64,000 nt of DNA from Cryobacterium inferilacus. GTDB lineage: Bacteria > Actinomycetota > Actinomycetes > Actinomycetales > Microbacteriaceae. The notes below the pieces were generated by a model, which was given only the letters and a program-made list of their open reading frames with translations, had not been told where the DNA came from and made no database searches. A program made the translations under genes and the position numbers. Below, one piece after another: positions 10,916-19,894 of this stretch (position 1 is the stretch's first letter; each line of letters opens with the position of its first letter). The DNA lies in the NCBI RefSeq assembly GCF_019599185.1, contig NZ_JAIEUL010000002.1:186001-250000 (forward strand), given 5' to 3'.

Positions 10916-12188
10916 CCAGACCGGCTACAGCACCCATGACGAGGCCAGGTTCAAGCCGGAGGAGCACGACTCCAGCCGCAGCGATTTCGCCAGGGACAGG
11001 GCACGCCTGTTGCACTCCAGTGCGCTGCGGCGACTCGCGGCCAAGACTCAGGTGCTCAGCCCCGCCGCCGGGCTGGACTTCGCCCGCAACCGTCTCACCC
11101 ACTCCCTCGAGGTCGCTCAGATCGGCCGCGAGCTCGCCCTCCGTCTCAACCTGGATCCCGACATCGTCGACACGGCCTGCCTCGCGCATGACATCGGCCA
11201 TCCGCCCTTCGGTCACAACGGCGAGAAGGCCCTCAACACCTGGGCAGGCGACATCGGCGGTTTTGAGGGCAACGCCCAGACCCTCCGCCTGCTCAGCCGC
11301 CTCGAACCCAAAGTGTTCGGCGACGGCGGCCAGAGCTATGGCCTCAACCTCACCAGGGCCAGCCTCGACGCCAGCTGCAAGTACCCGTGGGCGGCAGACT
11401 CGTCCGTCGCCGATCCCAGCGGCCGCGCCAAGTTCGGGTTCTACGACGACGACCGCGCCGCATTCGAGTGGCTCCGCGAGGACGCCCCCGACCGCCGACT
11501 CTGCGTCGAAGCCCAGGTCATGGACCTCTCCGACGACATCGCCTATTCCGTGCACGACTTCGAGGATGCCGTCGTCGGCGGGTACCTGGACGTCGAACTG
11601 CTCAGCAGCCGCACGGAGCACACCGCCCTGGTCACCTCGATGTACGAGTGGACCGGCGGCCAATTCGGCCACGACGAGCTCATCGCCGCGTTCGACAGGC
11701 TCGAAGCCCTCGACGTGTGGGTGCACGGCTGGGACGCTGGCCGACGCGACCAGGGTCGGCTGAAGAACCTGACCAGCCAGCTGATCGGGCGTTTCAGCGG
11801 CGCGGCTGTGGCCGCCACCCGGGCCGCCTACCCCGACCAGCAGCTCATCCGGTTCAACGCGCACGTGGTCGTGCCGAGGGAGGTGCAGGCAGAGATCGGT
11901 GTCCTCAAGGGCATCGTGGCCGCATTCGTGATGTCCACGCATGTGCGCCAGCCGCTCTACGTCGAGCAGCGGGAAACCCTCACCTACCTCGCCGACACCC
12001 TGCTGGCCACCGGTGACGAGCACCTCGACCCCGGCTTCCGCGAGGATTGGGCGGCTGCCGACGATGATGCCGCCCGTAAGCGCGTGATCCTCGACCAGGT
12101 CGCCAGCCTCACCGACCAGAGCGCGATCGCCCTGCAACGACGGCTGCACCTGTCCAGGGGCATGAAGGTCGACGCATGGCAGGGCTGA
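10908..12188 (+). CDS. dgt: Deoxyguanosinetriphosphate triphosphohydrolase-like protein
   Basis: HD-domain dNTP triphosphohydrolase of 426 aa. The metal site is made by THSLEVAQIGREL (first His) and CLAHDIGHPPFGHNGEKAL with the HD pair at residues 94-95; a later Asp lies in MDLSDDIAYSVHDFEDA. The protein removes the triphosphate from deoxynucleotides and so trims dNTP pools. The GTG start overlaps the dusB stop and its own stop lies beyond the dnaG start (13-base overlap), so the three genes are surely co-transcribed and translationally coupled. Confidence 0.93.
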   Translation: MVNQTGYSTHDEARFKPEEHDSSRSDFARDRARLLHSSALRRLAAKTQVLSPAAGLDFARNRLTHSLEVAQIGRELALRLNLDPDIVDTACLAHDIGHPPFGHNGEKALNTWAGDIGGFEGNAQTLRLLSRLEPKVFGDGGQSYGLNLTRASLDASCKYPWAADSSVADPSGRAKFGFYDDDRAAFEWLREDAPDRRLCVEAQVMDLSDDIAYSVHDFEDAVVGGYLDVELLSSRTEHTALVTSMYEWTGGQFGHDELIAAFDRLEALDVWVHGWDAGRRDQGRLKNLTSQLIGRFSGAAVAATRAAYPDQQLIRFNAHVVVPREVQAEIGVLKGIVAAFVMSTHVRQPLYVEQRETLTYLADTLLATGDEHLDPGFREDWAAADDDAARKRVILDQVASLTDQSAIALQRRLHLSRGMKVDAWQG

Positions 12189-14032
12189 TTCGCCAGGGCG
12201 ACATCGAAGAGGTCAAGGCCCGCACCAATATCGCCGACATCATCAGCGACTACGTGAGCCTCAAGTCCGCCGGCGTCGGCTCGATGAAGGGCCTGTGCCC
12301 GTTCCACGACGAGCGCACCCCGAGCTTTCACGTGCGCCCGCAGGTCGGTTTCTACCACTGCTTCGGCTGCGGGGAGAGCGGCGACGTCTACTCCTTCCTG
12401 CAGAAGATGGACCACGTCAGCTTCTCGGAGGCCGTCGAGCGGCTGGCCGGCCGGGCCGGGTTCGAACTGCACTACGAGGACGGCGGCAACGCCCCCGACC
12501 ACGGCAACCGGGCCAGGCTCCTGGCCGCGAACCAGGCCGCCGCGGAATTCTTCGTCGAGCAGCTCAGCAGCCCGGGCGCGCAGGTGGGCCGCACCTTCCT
12601 CGGCGAGCGCGGGTTCGATTCCCAAGCAGCGGACAGGTTCGGCATCGGCTTCGCGCCCAAGAGCTGGGACGAACTGACCAAGCACCTCCGCGGGCGGGGC
12701 TTCAGCACAGAGGAACTCACCCTCTCCGGCCTGGTCTCCGCCGGGGATCGGGGCATCTACGACAGATTCCGTGGCCGGCTGGTCTGGCCCATCCGTGACA
12801 TCACCGGGCAGACCATCGGCTTCGGCGCGCGCAAGCTGCTGGACGACGACAAGGGACCGAAGTACCTCAACACCCCCGAGACCCCGGTGTATCACAAGGC
12901 CCAGGTGCTCTACGGCCTCGACCTGGCCAAACGGGACATCTCCCGCAATCACCAGGTCGTCGTCGTCGAGGGCTACACGGATGTCATGGCCTGCCACCTC
13001 GCTGGGATCACCACGGCCGTCGCCACCTGCGGTACCTCATTCGGCGTCGACCACATCAAGGTGCTGCGCCGGGTCCTCGGCGACGACAGCGGCGTGGGTG
13101 AGGTGGTCTTCACCTTCGACCCCGACGCGGCCGGGCAGAAGGCCGCCGTGCGCGCCTTCGCGGAGGAGCAGCGCTTCAACGCGCAGACCTTCGTCGCCGT
13201 CGCCCCGGAGGGCCTGGACCCGTGTGACCTGCGACTGCACCGCGGTGACGACGCCGTGCGCCGCCTCATCGACTCCAAGAAGCCGATGTTCGAGTTCATG
13301 ATCAGGCAGCTGCTGGCGCAGTACAACCTGGACACCGTCGAAGGCCGGGTCTCCGCACTGCGCGCTGCGGCGCCGATCGTCAGCGACATCCGTGACCCGT
13401 CCCTGCGGCCCGGGTACGTGCACGAACTCTCCCGCATGCTCGGCATGGACATGAACGAGGTGTCCAGGGCGGTCACCCAGGCCCAGTCGCGGTCTCGCAC
13501 CGCACCATCGGCCGACAGCCGCCGTCCAGGCGAACCCGTCCCACCGCCGCGGGAGCACCAGTTCTCCCTCGTCGACCTTCCGGCAGACCCGGTGACCCGG
13601 ATCGAACGGGACGCCCTGATGGCGATGCTCCAACACCCCACCCAGGTGGGCATCGACCTGGTTCAGCGCGCCGTGCAGACCAGCATGAGCAACACCTCAC
13701 TGGCGGTGGTGCGGGATGCCCTGGCCGCGGCACTGCCGTCCGCGGCGCTGCCGGACTGGCTCGCCAGGGTGGTCGCTGAGACCCCGGCGCCGTTGGCGAA
13801 CCTGGTGACGGAACTGGCGATGGCCCCGCTGCCCGAACGCGCGGAACGGGAAGTCACCCGCTACGTGCGCGACATCACGACGGTGCTGATCGAGAAGGAC
13901 CTGCTGCGCCAGAAGGCCGAGCTCCTTGGCCGGCTGCAACGAGCGGATGCGACCAATCGTGAGGTGTACGTCGCGATCCAACGCGAATTGGTCCGGGTGG
14001 AAGCAGAGCGCCGCAACTTACGCGAATCCTGA
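12176..14032 (+). CDS. dnaG: DNA primase
   Basis: Makes RNA primers at the replication fork. The CHC2 zinc domain occupies the first 100 residues (CPFHDERTPSFHV with Cys41, then YHCFGCGESGDVYSF). The TOPRIM catalytic core follows, with VVVEGYTDVMACHLAGI supplying the conserved Glu and FTFDPDAAGQKAA the metal-binding Asp pair. The C-terminal region after about residue 430, with a flexible linker rich in Arg, Ser and Pro, is the helicase-binding domain. Full length at 618 aa. It is last in the dusB-dgt-dnaG unit; no terminator is obvious downstream. Confidence 0.97.
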   Translation: MAGLIRQGDIEEVKARTNIADIISDYVSLKSAGVGSMKGLCPFHDERTPSFHVRPQVGFYHCFGCGESGDVYSFLQKMDHVSFSEAVERLAGRAGFELHYEDGGNAPDHGNRARLLAANQAAAEFFVEQLSSPGAQVGRTFLGERGFDSQAADRFGIGFAPKSWDELTKHLRGRGFSTEELTLSGLVSAGDRGIYDRFRGRLVWPIRDITGQTIGFGARKLLDDDKGPKYLNTPETPVYHKAQVLYGLDLAKRDISRNHQVVVVEGYTDVMACHLAGITTAVATCGTSFGVDHIKVLRRVLGDDSGVGEVVFTFDPDAAGQKAAVRAFAEEQRFNAQTFVAVAPEGLDPCDLRLHRGDDAVRRLIDSKKPMFEFMIRQLLAQYNLDTVEGRVSALRAAAPIVSDIRDPSLRPGYVHELSRMLGMDMNEVSRAVTQAQSRSRTAPSADSRRPGEPVPPPREHQFSLVDLPADPVTRIERDALMAMLQHPTQVGIDLVQRAVQTSMSNTSLAVVRDALAAALPSAALPDWLARVVAETPAPLANLVTELAMAPLPERAEREVTRYVRDITTVLIEKDLLRQKAELLGRLQRADATNREVYVAIQRELVRVEAERRNLRES

Positions 14033-14117
14033 CCGGTCTCGCGAGGAATCCGCTCGCGCTACATCGCGCCGCTTATATTGCGGCTGTATTAAGATGCGAC
14101 GGCCAATGGCGGTTCCG

Positions 14118-14180
14118 CGCGCAGGGTGTGCTAATTCTTGGAACACAGCAACGCATTTCTGCGTCCGTTCGCCCTGCGCG
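14118..14180 (+). promoter_or_regulatory. Structured leader before the ABC transporter operon
   Basis: A 9-bp outer stem (14118-14126 with 14172-14180) encloses a small ACGCA/TGCGT hairpin. It lies in the 191-base gap between dnaG and the binding-protein gene, 44 bases before that start. AT-rich promoter-like sequence (TATATT, TATTAA) occurs just upstream at about 14073-14095. It could protect the mRNA or act as a regulatory element; no known riboswitch class is recognised. Confidence 0.4.
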
Positions 14181-14223
14181 GGTGGACCCGGGAATGTCCA
14201 CCTTGAGGAAGAGGCATTCGAAT

Positions 14224-15855
14224 ATGGCTTTTGTACCCACCAGGCGCGGCCGTTACATCGGCGTCACCGCCGGTATCGCCGCCGCGGCACTTGTTCTCGC
14301 CGGCTGCTCAGGCTCCGGCAGCACACCGGACGACGGCAGCGCGCCGTTGACCATCGGCACCACCGACAAGGTCACCACTCTCGACCCGGCCGGTTCGTAC
14401 GACAACGGTTCCTTCGCCGTGCAGAACCAGGTCTTCCCGTTCCTCATGAACACGCCGTACGGCAGCCCGGATGTCGAACCCGACATCGCCGAGTCGGCCG
14501 AGTACACCGCTCCGACCCAGTACACGGTCACGCTCAAGCCCGGTCTGGTCTGGGCCAACGGCAACGAGCTCACCTCCTCCGACGTCAAGTTCAGCTTCGA
14601 CCGCCAGCTGGCCATCGCCGCAGACAACGGCCCATCGTCGCTGCTCTACAACCTGGAAAGCGTCGACGCCCCCGACGACACCACCGTCGTGTTCAACCTG
14701 CTCGCCCCCGACGACCAGATCTTCCCGCAGATCCTGTCCAGCCCGGCCGGCCCCATCGTCGATGAGGAGTCCTTCTCCGCCACCGAGCTCACCTCGGACG
14801 ACGACATCGTCGCCGCAGAGGCCTTCGCCGGCCAGTACGTCATCACCAGCTACGACTTCAACAACCTGATCGGCTACAAGGCCAATCCGGACTACGACGG
14901 TCTGCTCGGCGCCGCCAAGACCGATGTGGTCAACGTGAAGTACTACGCCGACTCGTCCAACCTCAAGCTCGACGTGCAGGAGGGCAACATCGACGTGGCG
15001 TTCCGCAGCCTGTCCGCGACCGACGTCGAGGACCTGCGCGGCAACGAGGACGTCGAGGTCGTCGACGGGCCAGGCGGCGAGATCCGCTACATCGTCTTCA
15101 ACTTCGACACCCAGCCGTACGGTGCGGCCACCGCTGAAGCCGACCCGGCCAAGTCCCTCGCCGTCCGCCAGGCCGTCGCGCACCTCGTGGACCGTGAGGA
15201 GATCGCCGAGCAGGTCTACAAGGGCACGTACACGCCGCTGTACTCCTACGTCCCCGCCGGACTCACCGGCGCCACCGAGTCCCTGATGGGCCTCTACGGC
15301 GACGGCGCTGGTGCTCCTGACGCCGACAAGGCCCAGGCGACACTGGCGGCCGCCGGCATCAGCGAGAAGGTCGTGCTCAACCTGCAGTACAGCAACGACC
15401 ACTACGGTCCCTCGTCCGGCGACGAGTACGCCCTGGTCAAGGACCAGCTCGAGGCATCCGGACTGTTCACCGTCAACCTGCAGACCACGGAGTGGGTGCA
15501 GTACTCCAAGGACCGCTCCTCCGACGTGTACCCGCTGTACCAGCTCGGCTGGTTCCCGGACTACTCGGACGCTGACAACTACCTGACGCCGTTCTTCCTC
15601 ACCGAGAACTTCCTCGGCAACCACTACGAAGACCAGGAAGTCAACGACCTGATCCTCGAGCAGGCCGTGACCGTCGACCCCGCCGCTCGCACGGCACTGA
15701 TCGAGGAGATCCAGGACAAGGTCGCGGCGCAGCTCTCGACCGTCCCGCTTCTGCAGGGCGCCCAGGTCGCCGTCGTCGGCACGAGCGTGACCGGAGCCTC
15801 CGACACTCTCGACGCGTCGTTCAAGTTCCGTTACGCTGCACTGGCCAAGGGCTAA
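14224..15855 (+). CDS. ABC transporter substrate-binding lipoprotein (SBP family 5)
   Basis: Captures peptides or related solutes outside the membrane for the transporter encoded downstream. The signal peptide of the lipoprotein type ends LVLAGC with lipid-carrying Cys28. The body has family-5 landmarks: TLDPAGSYDNGS near the N-terminus, EYTVTLKPGLVWANG-type segment with SSDVKFSFDR, and the C-terminal QAQVAVVG stretch. The start at 14224 has GAGGAAGAGG upstream; an earlier ATG at 14128 would bury the signal peptide. Length 543 aa is standard for DppA/OppA proteins. The hairpin following it probably lowers transcription of the downstream membrane and ATPase genes relative to this gene. Confidence 0.94.
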   Translation: MAFVPTRRGRYIGVTAGIAAAALVLAGCSGSGSTPDDGSAPLTIGTTDKVTTLDPAGSYDNGSFAVQNQVFPFLMNTPYGSPDVEPDIAESAEYTAPTQYTVTLKPGLVWANGNELTSSDVKFSFDRQLAIAADNGPSSLLYNLESVDAPDDTTVVFNLLAPDDQIFPQILSSPAGPIVDEESFSATELTSDDDIVAAEAFAGQYVITSYDFNNLIGYKANPDYDGLLGAAKTDVVNVKYYADSSNLKLDVQEGNIDVAFRSLSATDVEDLRGNEDVEVVDGPGGEIRYIVFNFDTQPYGAATAEADPAKSLAVRQAVAHLVDREEIAEQVYKGTYTPLYSYVPAGLTGATESLMGLYGDGAGAPDADKAQATLAAAGISEKVVLNLQYSNDHYGPSSGDEYALVKDQLEASGLFTVNLQTTEWVQYSKDRSSDVYPLYQLGWFPDYSDADNYLTPFFLTENFLGNHYEDQEVNDLILEQAVTVDPAARTALIEEIQDKVAAQLSTVPLLQGAQVAVVGTSVTGASDTLDASFKFRYAALAKG

Positions 15856-15885
15856 CACCCGGCCGGTCGGCTAGACCACCCCAGT

Positions 15886-15929
15886 GGAACGGGGGCGTTC
15901 GGCGCACGCTCGCTGAACGCTCCCGTTCC
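15886..15929 (+). terminator. Intra-operon hairpin after the binding-protein gene
   Basis: A 15-bp stem with one G-U pair, 15886-15900 with 15915-15929, and a 14-base loop. It has no strong T-run, fitting a leaky terminator or 3'-end stabiliser that lets the binding protein be made in excess over the permeases. Confidence 0.6.
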
Positions 15930-15979
15930 GCTGTGTTCGCAGTCAGTGTCTGCACCGTGTGTGCTCGAGTGAGGTAGTA

Positions 15980-17071
15980 ATGACGACAGCAGTTTCAACG
16001 CCCAGGCCGCCTCTGGCCGGGTCGGCAGCGAAGAAGAAACGCGGCTCAGGTGGCGGCCTCGGCCGCTACATCGTGGTGCGTTTCCTGCTCATCATCCCGA
16101 CGATCTTCATTCTCGTCTCCATGGTGTTCTGGCTTATGCGCACCACCGGCGACCCGATCACGGCCGCCCTCGGCGGTCGCCTCACACCAGACCAGCTGGC
16201 CGAGCGCATCTCCGCCGCCGGCTACGACAGGCCGATCCTGATCCAGTACGCCGAATACCTCGGCCAGATCTTCACGGGCAACTTCGGCACCACCATCAGC
16301 ACCAACCGGCCGGTCTCAGAGGTCCTCGTCACGTACGGCGCCGCCACCCTCGAACTCGCCTTCTACGCGCTCCTGGTGGCCTTCATCGTCGGCATCCCGC
16401 TCGGCATGGTCGCCGCATACTGGCGCGACAAGGCCCCGGACGCGTTCCTGCGCATCTTCGCCATCCTCTGCTACGCCACCCCGGTGTTCTTCGCCGGACT
16501 CCTGTTCAAGCTGGTCTTCGCGGTCTGGCTCAAGGTGTTGCCCGTCGCCGGGCGCGCCTCGACCGGCGCCGAACTGCAGATGCAGCTCCTGCCGGGCAAG
16601 ACCGGTTTTTACACCATCGACGCCATCCAGACCGGCAACCCGGCCGTGCTGCAGGATGTGCTCTCGCACGTCGTTCTGCCCGCCCTGGCCCTCGGCCTGC
16701 TCACCGCCGGCGTCTTCCTCCGACTGGTGCGTACCAACGTGATCGGCACCCTCGGCACCGACTACGTCGACGCCGCCAGGTCCAGGGGAGTGAGCGAGTT
16801 CAGGCTCGTGCGCAAGCACGCGTACCGGCCGGCCCTGATCCCCATCATCACCGTGATCGGCCTGCAGATCGCCCTGCTGCTCGGCGGAGCCGTGCTCACC
16901 GAGACGACGTTCGAGTGGAAGGGACTGGGCTTCATGCTCTCCGAGTTCCTCCAGGCCCGCGATTTCGTGGCCGTGCAGGGCATCGTCGCCCTCCTCGCCG
17001 TGATCGTGGCTCTGTCCAACTTCATCGTCGACATCGTCGCCGCGATCATCGACCCGAGAGTGCGGTACTGA
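15980..17071 (+). CDS. ABC transporter permease, DppB/OppB type
   Basis: First integral-membrane subunit of the peptide-type importer. The 363-aa protein begins with a basic Gly-rich cytosolic tail, then a first helix near residues 32-52 and FGTTISTNRPVSEVL in the external segment. The coupling (EAA-like) loop reads DYVDAARSRGVSEFRLVRKHAYRPA before the final helices, as in DppB. ATG at 15980 is supported by GAGTGAGG seven to twelve bases upstream; an in-frame GTG at 15959 is less likely. The next permease starts two bases after the stop. Confidence 0.94.
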   Translation: MTTAVSTPRPPLAGSAAKKKRGSGGGLGRYIVVRFLLIIPTIFILVSMVFWLMRTTGDPITAALGGRLTPDQLAERISAAGYDRPILIQYAEYLGQIFTGNFGTTISTNRPVSEVLVTYGAATLELAFYALLVAFIVGIPLGMVAAYWRDKAPDAFLRIFAILCYATPVFFAGLLFKLVFAVWLKVLPVAGRASTGAELQMQLLPGKTGFYTIDAIQTGNPAVLQDVLSHVVLPALALGLLTAGVFLRLVRTNVIGTLGTDYVDAARSRGVSEFRLVRKHAYRPALIPIITVIGLQIALLLGGAVLTETTFEWKGLGFMLSEFLQARDFVAVQGIVALLAVIVALSNFIVDIVAAIIDPRVRY

Positions 17072-17073
17072 CT

Positions 17074-18162
17074 ATGAGTTCCACAGACGCCACGTTCCTG
17101 AAGCCCGCCAGACCCGCCCTGTTCGCCCGGCTCCCCATCGTCCACCAGCTCAGGCAGAGCGTCGGCCTGCAGCGCGGCATGCTCGTCGCCGGCCTCCTCG
17201 TCACGTCACTGTTCCTGCTGACCGCGATACTCGCCCCCGTCATCGCGCCGTACGGCTACAGCCAGTTGCGCGATACGGCCGGGCTTTTCGGCGCCCAACA
17301 ACCGCCGGGAGGCGCGCACCTGCTCGGCACCACGGTCGGCGGGTACGACGTGCTCTCCAGGGTGCTCTGGGGCGCCCAGACCGCCCTGTTCGTGATCATC
17401 GTCGCCGTGGTGCTGTCCCTCTTCGCTGGCGTCCTGCTCGGCCTGGTCTCCGGCTACTTCGGCGGCTGGCTCGACCGGGTCCTCGTGGTGGTCTGCGACG
17501 CCGTCTACGCCTTCCCGTCGCTGCTGCTGGCCATCGTCATGTCGATCGTGATCTCCGGCGGCAAGTCCGACCTCGTCGGTGGCGTCATGGCGGCGGCGAT
17601 CTCCATCACCGTCGTGTTCATCCCGCAGTACTTCCGGGTGATCCGCGCCGAGACGGTCCGGATCAAGGCCGAGGCCTACGTCGAGTCCGCCCGCGTGTTG
17701 GGCGCCAGCAACCTGCGGATCATGTTCCGGCACGTGCTGCGCAACGCCACCCGCACCCTGCCGCTGATCTTCACGCTCAACGCCTCCGAGGCGATCCTCA
17801 CCCTCGCCGGCCTGGGCTTCCTCGGCTTCGGCATCGAACCGACCGAAGCCAGCGAGTGGGGCTACGACCTCAATAAGGCCCTCTCCGACGTCACCAGCGG
17901 CATCTGGTGGACAGCCCTGTTCCCCGGACTCGCCATCGTGCTCGTGGTGCTCGGCATCACCCTGGTCGGGGAGAGCCTCAACGACCTCGCCGACCCCCGG
18001 CTGCGCGGCCGCCGCGCCGTCGGCGCCTCCTCAGGCCTGGTCGCCGAGACCTCCGTGGTGCCCGGCGGCACGCTGGACGCAGGACCCGGCGGCCTGGACG
18101 GGCTCGAAACCCCCGCCCACCCACCAGTCCACCCCGGCGACGACAGCGAGGCCACCCGATGA
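17074..18162 (+). CDS. ABC transporter permease, DppC/OppC type
   Basis: Second membrane subunit. The N-terminal OppC_N region ends with a first helix (LVAGLLVTSLFLLTAILAP) and IAPYGY, then the typical HLLGTTVGGYDVLSRVLWGAQ segment. The EAA loop is AYVESARVLGASNLRIMFRHVLRNA and later ASEWGYDLNKA and FPGLAIVLVVLGITLVGESLNDLADPR mark the end of the permease domain. A 50-residue Gly/Pro-rich tail of no clear function follows. Overlaps the ATPase gene by four bases (ATGA). Confidence 0.94.
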   Translation: MSSTDATFLKPARPALFARLPIVHQLRQSVGLQRGMLVAGLLVTSLFLLTAILAPVIAPYGYSQLRDTAGLFGAQQPPGGAHLLGTTVGGYDVLSRVLWGAQTALFVIIVAVVLSLFAGVLLGLVSGYFGGWLDRVLVVVCDAVYAFPSLLLAIVMSIVISGGKSDLVGGVMAAAISITVVFIPQYFRVIRAETVRIKAEAYVESARVLGASNLRIMFRHVLRNATRTLPLIFTLNASEAILTLAGLGFLGFGIEPTEASEWGYDLNKALSDVTSGIWWTALFPGLAIVLVVLGITLVGESLNDLADPRLRGRRAVGASSGLVAETSVVPGGTLDAGPGGLDGLETPAHPPVHPGDDSEATR

Positions 18163-19889
18163 GCGACATCCGACCCCCGGTCTCGACCCGTTCCGACCCC
18201 TCCGCCCCCGTCCTGCGCATCTCCGACCTCGGGGTGTCATTCGCCACCGACGCCGGAGCCGTGCGCGCCGTCGACGGCGTCACCCTCAGCGTTCGCCGAG
18301 GCGAGGTACTGGCCATCGTCGGTGAGAGCGGCAGCGGAAAGACCGTCACGGCTAAGACCATCCTCGGCTTGCTCCCGGAGACCGCTGTCTCCAATGGTGC
18401 GGTCATCCTCAGCAGCCGCGACGGCGCCAGCTCGAACAACGTCATCGCCCTCAGCGGCAAGCAGCTGCGGCAGGTACGCGGCAGCGATGTGTCGATGGTG
18501 TTCCAGGAACCGTCCACGGCGTTGAACCCGGTCTACACGGTCGGTTGGCAGATCATGGAGGGCATCCGCGCGCACGGCACCGTCAGTCGCGCCGACGCCA
18601 GGACGAAGGCCATCGAGATCCTCGGCCGGGTCGGTATCCCCGACCCCGAGGTACGCGTCAACTACTACCCGCACCAGTTCTCCGGCGGTCAGAAGCAGCG
18701 TGTGGTCATCGCCATGGCGCTGGTGCTCGAACCCGGTCTGATCGTCGCCGACGAGCCGACGACCGCGCTCGACGTCACCGTCCAGGCCGAGATCCTCGAC
18801 CTGCTCAGGCGGTGCCGGGACGAGTTCGGCACCGCGATCGTGCTGATCACCCACAACATGGGTGTCGTCGCCGACCTGGCCGATCGGGTCGCCGTGATGT
18901 ACCAGGGCAAGGTCGTCGAAGAGGCGGATGCGGCCACCCTGTTCGGTTCTCCGCAGAACGAGTACACCCAGAAGCTCCTCGCAGCGGTCCCGTACGTGGG
19001 TCAGGGCGTGGTGCGCGCGGCGGCGCGGGCAGAGGCCCGCACCCGCGAGTGGTCCGCCCAAGCGCCCGTCGTCGTCGCAGACAACCTCCGCATTCAGTAC
19101 CCCGGCCGGTTTGCTCGACCTGGTTTCGTGGCCGTGGACGGCGTGAGCTTCGCCATCCGGCCGGGTGAAGTTCTCGGCCTGGTCGGCGAGAGTGGCAGCG
19201 GCAAGACCACCATCGGCCGCGCCATCGCCGGGCTCACCCGTGTCACCGACGGCTCGCTGTCCGTGCTCGGCCACGAGATGAACGGATTCTCGGAGCGGAA
19301 GTTCAAGCCGCTGCGCAGTCAGATCGGCTTCGTCTTCCAGGACCCGGCGTCCAGCTTCAATCCACTGCTCACCATCGCGGAGTGCGTCGCGGAGCCACTC
19401 GTCGTGCACGGGCGGGCCGACAGCCCCCGCGCCGCGCGCGCCAGGGTCGATGAGCTCCTCGAAGCCGTGCAGCTGCCCCGGGCATTCGGCGACAGGTATC
19501 CGCACGAGCTCAGCGGCGGGCAACGCCAGCGGGCCAGCCTGGCCAGGGCGCTCGCCCTGGAACCTGCGCTCCTGATCGCGGACGAGCCCACCAGCGCCCT
19601 GGACGTTTCCGTTCAGGCCAGGGTGCTCGAACTCTTCGCCGAACTGCAACGCGAATTCGGTTTCGCGGCACTGTTCATCAGCCACGACCTGGCCGTCGTC
19701 GACATCCTGGCCGACCGGATCGCGGTGCTCTATCACGGCCGCCTCGTCGAGGAGGGCACGGGTGCCGAGGTGCTCGGAGCGCCGGCAGATCCGTACACCA
19801 GGCGCCTGCTCGCATCTCTTCCCGTGCCGGACCCGGCGGCCCAGGCCATCCGACGTGAGGAGCTCGCCAAGCTGCGTGCGGCAGAATAG
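18159..19889 (+). CDS. Fused dipeptide ABC transporter ATPase (DppD-DppF in one chain)
   Basis: A 576-aa protein joining both nucleotide-binding domains of an oligopeptide transporter. The first domain has GESGSGKT, VFQEPSTALNPV, FSGGQKQRVVIAMAL, LIVADEPTTALD and LITHNMGVV; the second has GESGSGKTT, VFQDPASSFNPL, LSGGQRQRASLARAL, LLIADEPTSALD and LFISHDLAVVD. All catalytic motifs are intact in both halves, so this single protein should power the two permeases. The linker near residues 280-310 is Ala/Arg-rich. Fusions of this kind are common in actinobacteria. Confidence 0.94.
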   Translation: MSDIRPPVSTRSDPSAPVLRISDLGVSFATDAGAVRAVDGVTLSVRRGEVLAIVGESGSGKTVTAKTILGLLPETAVSNGAVILSSRDGASSNNVIALSGKQLRQVRGSDVSMVFQEPSTALNPVYTVGWQIMEGIRAHGTVSRADARTKAIEILGRVGIPDPEVRVNYYPHQFSGGQKQRVVIAMALVLEPGLIVADEPTTALDVTVQAEILDLLRRCRDEFGTAIVLITHNMGVVADLADRVAVMYQGKVVEEADAATLFGSPQNEYTQKLLAAVPYVGQGVVRAAARAEARTREWSAQAPVVVADNLRIQYPGRFARPGFVAVDGVSFAIRPGEVLGLVGESGSGKTTIGRAIAGLTRVTDGSLSVLGHEMNGFSERKFKPLRSQIGFVFQDPASSFNPLLTIAECVAEPLVVHGRADSPRAARARVDELLEAVQLPRAFGDRYPHELSGGQRQRASLARALALEPALLIADEPTSALDVSVQARVLELFAELQREFGFAALFISHDLAVVDILADRIAVLYHGRLVEEGTGAEVLGAPADPYTRRLLASLPVPDPAAQAIRREELAKLRAAE

Positions 19890-19894
19890 GTGCC

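Noticed and set aside
14308..15858. 516-codon minus-strand frame over the binding-protein gene
   Set aside because: Antisense to a lipoprotein with signal peptide and family motifs; no ribosome-binding site.
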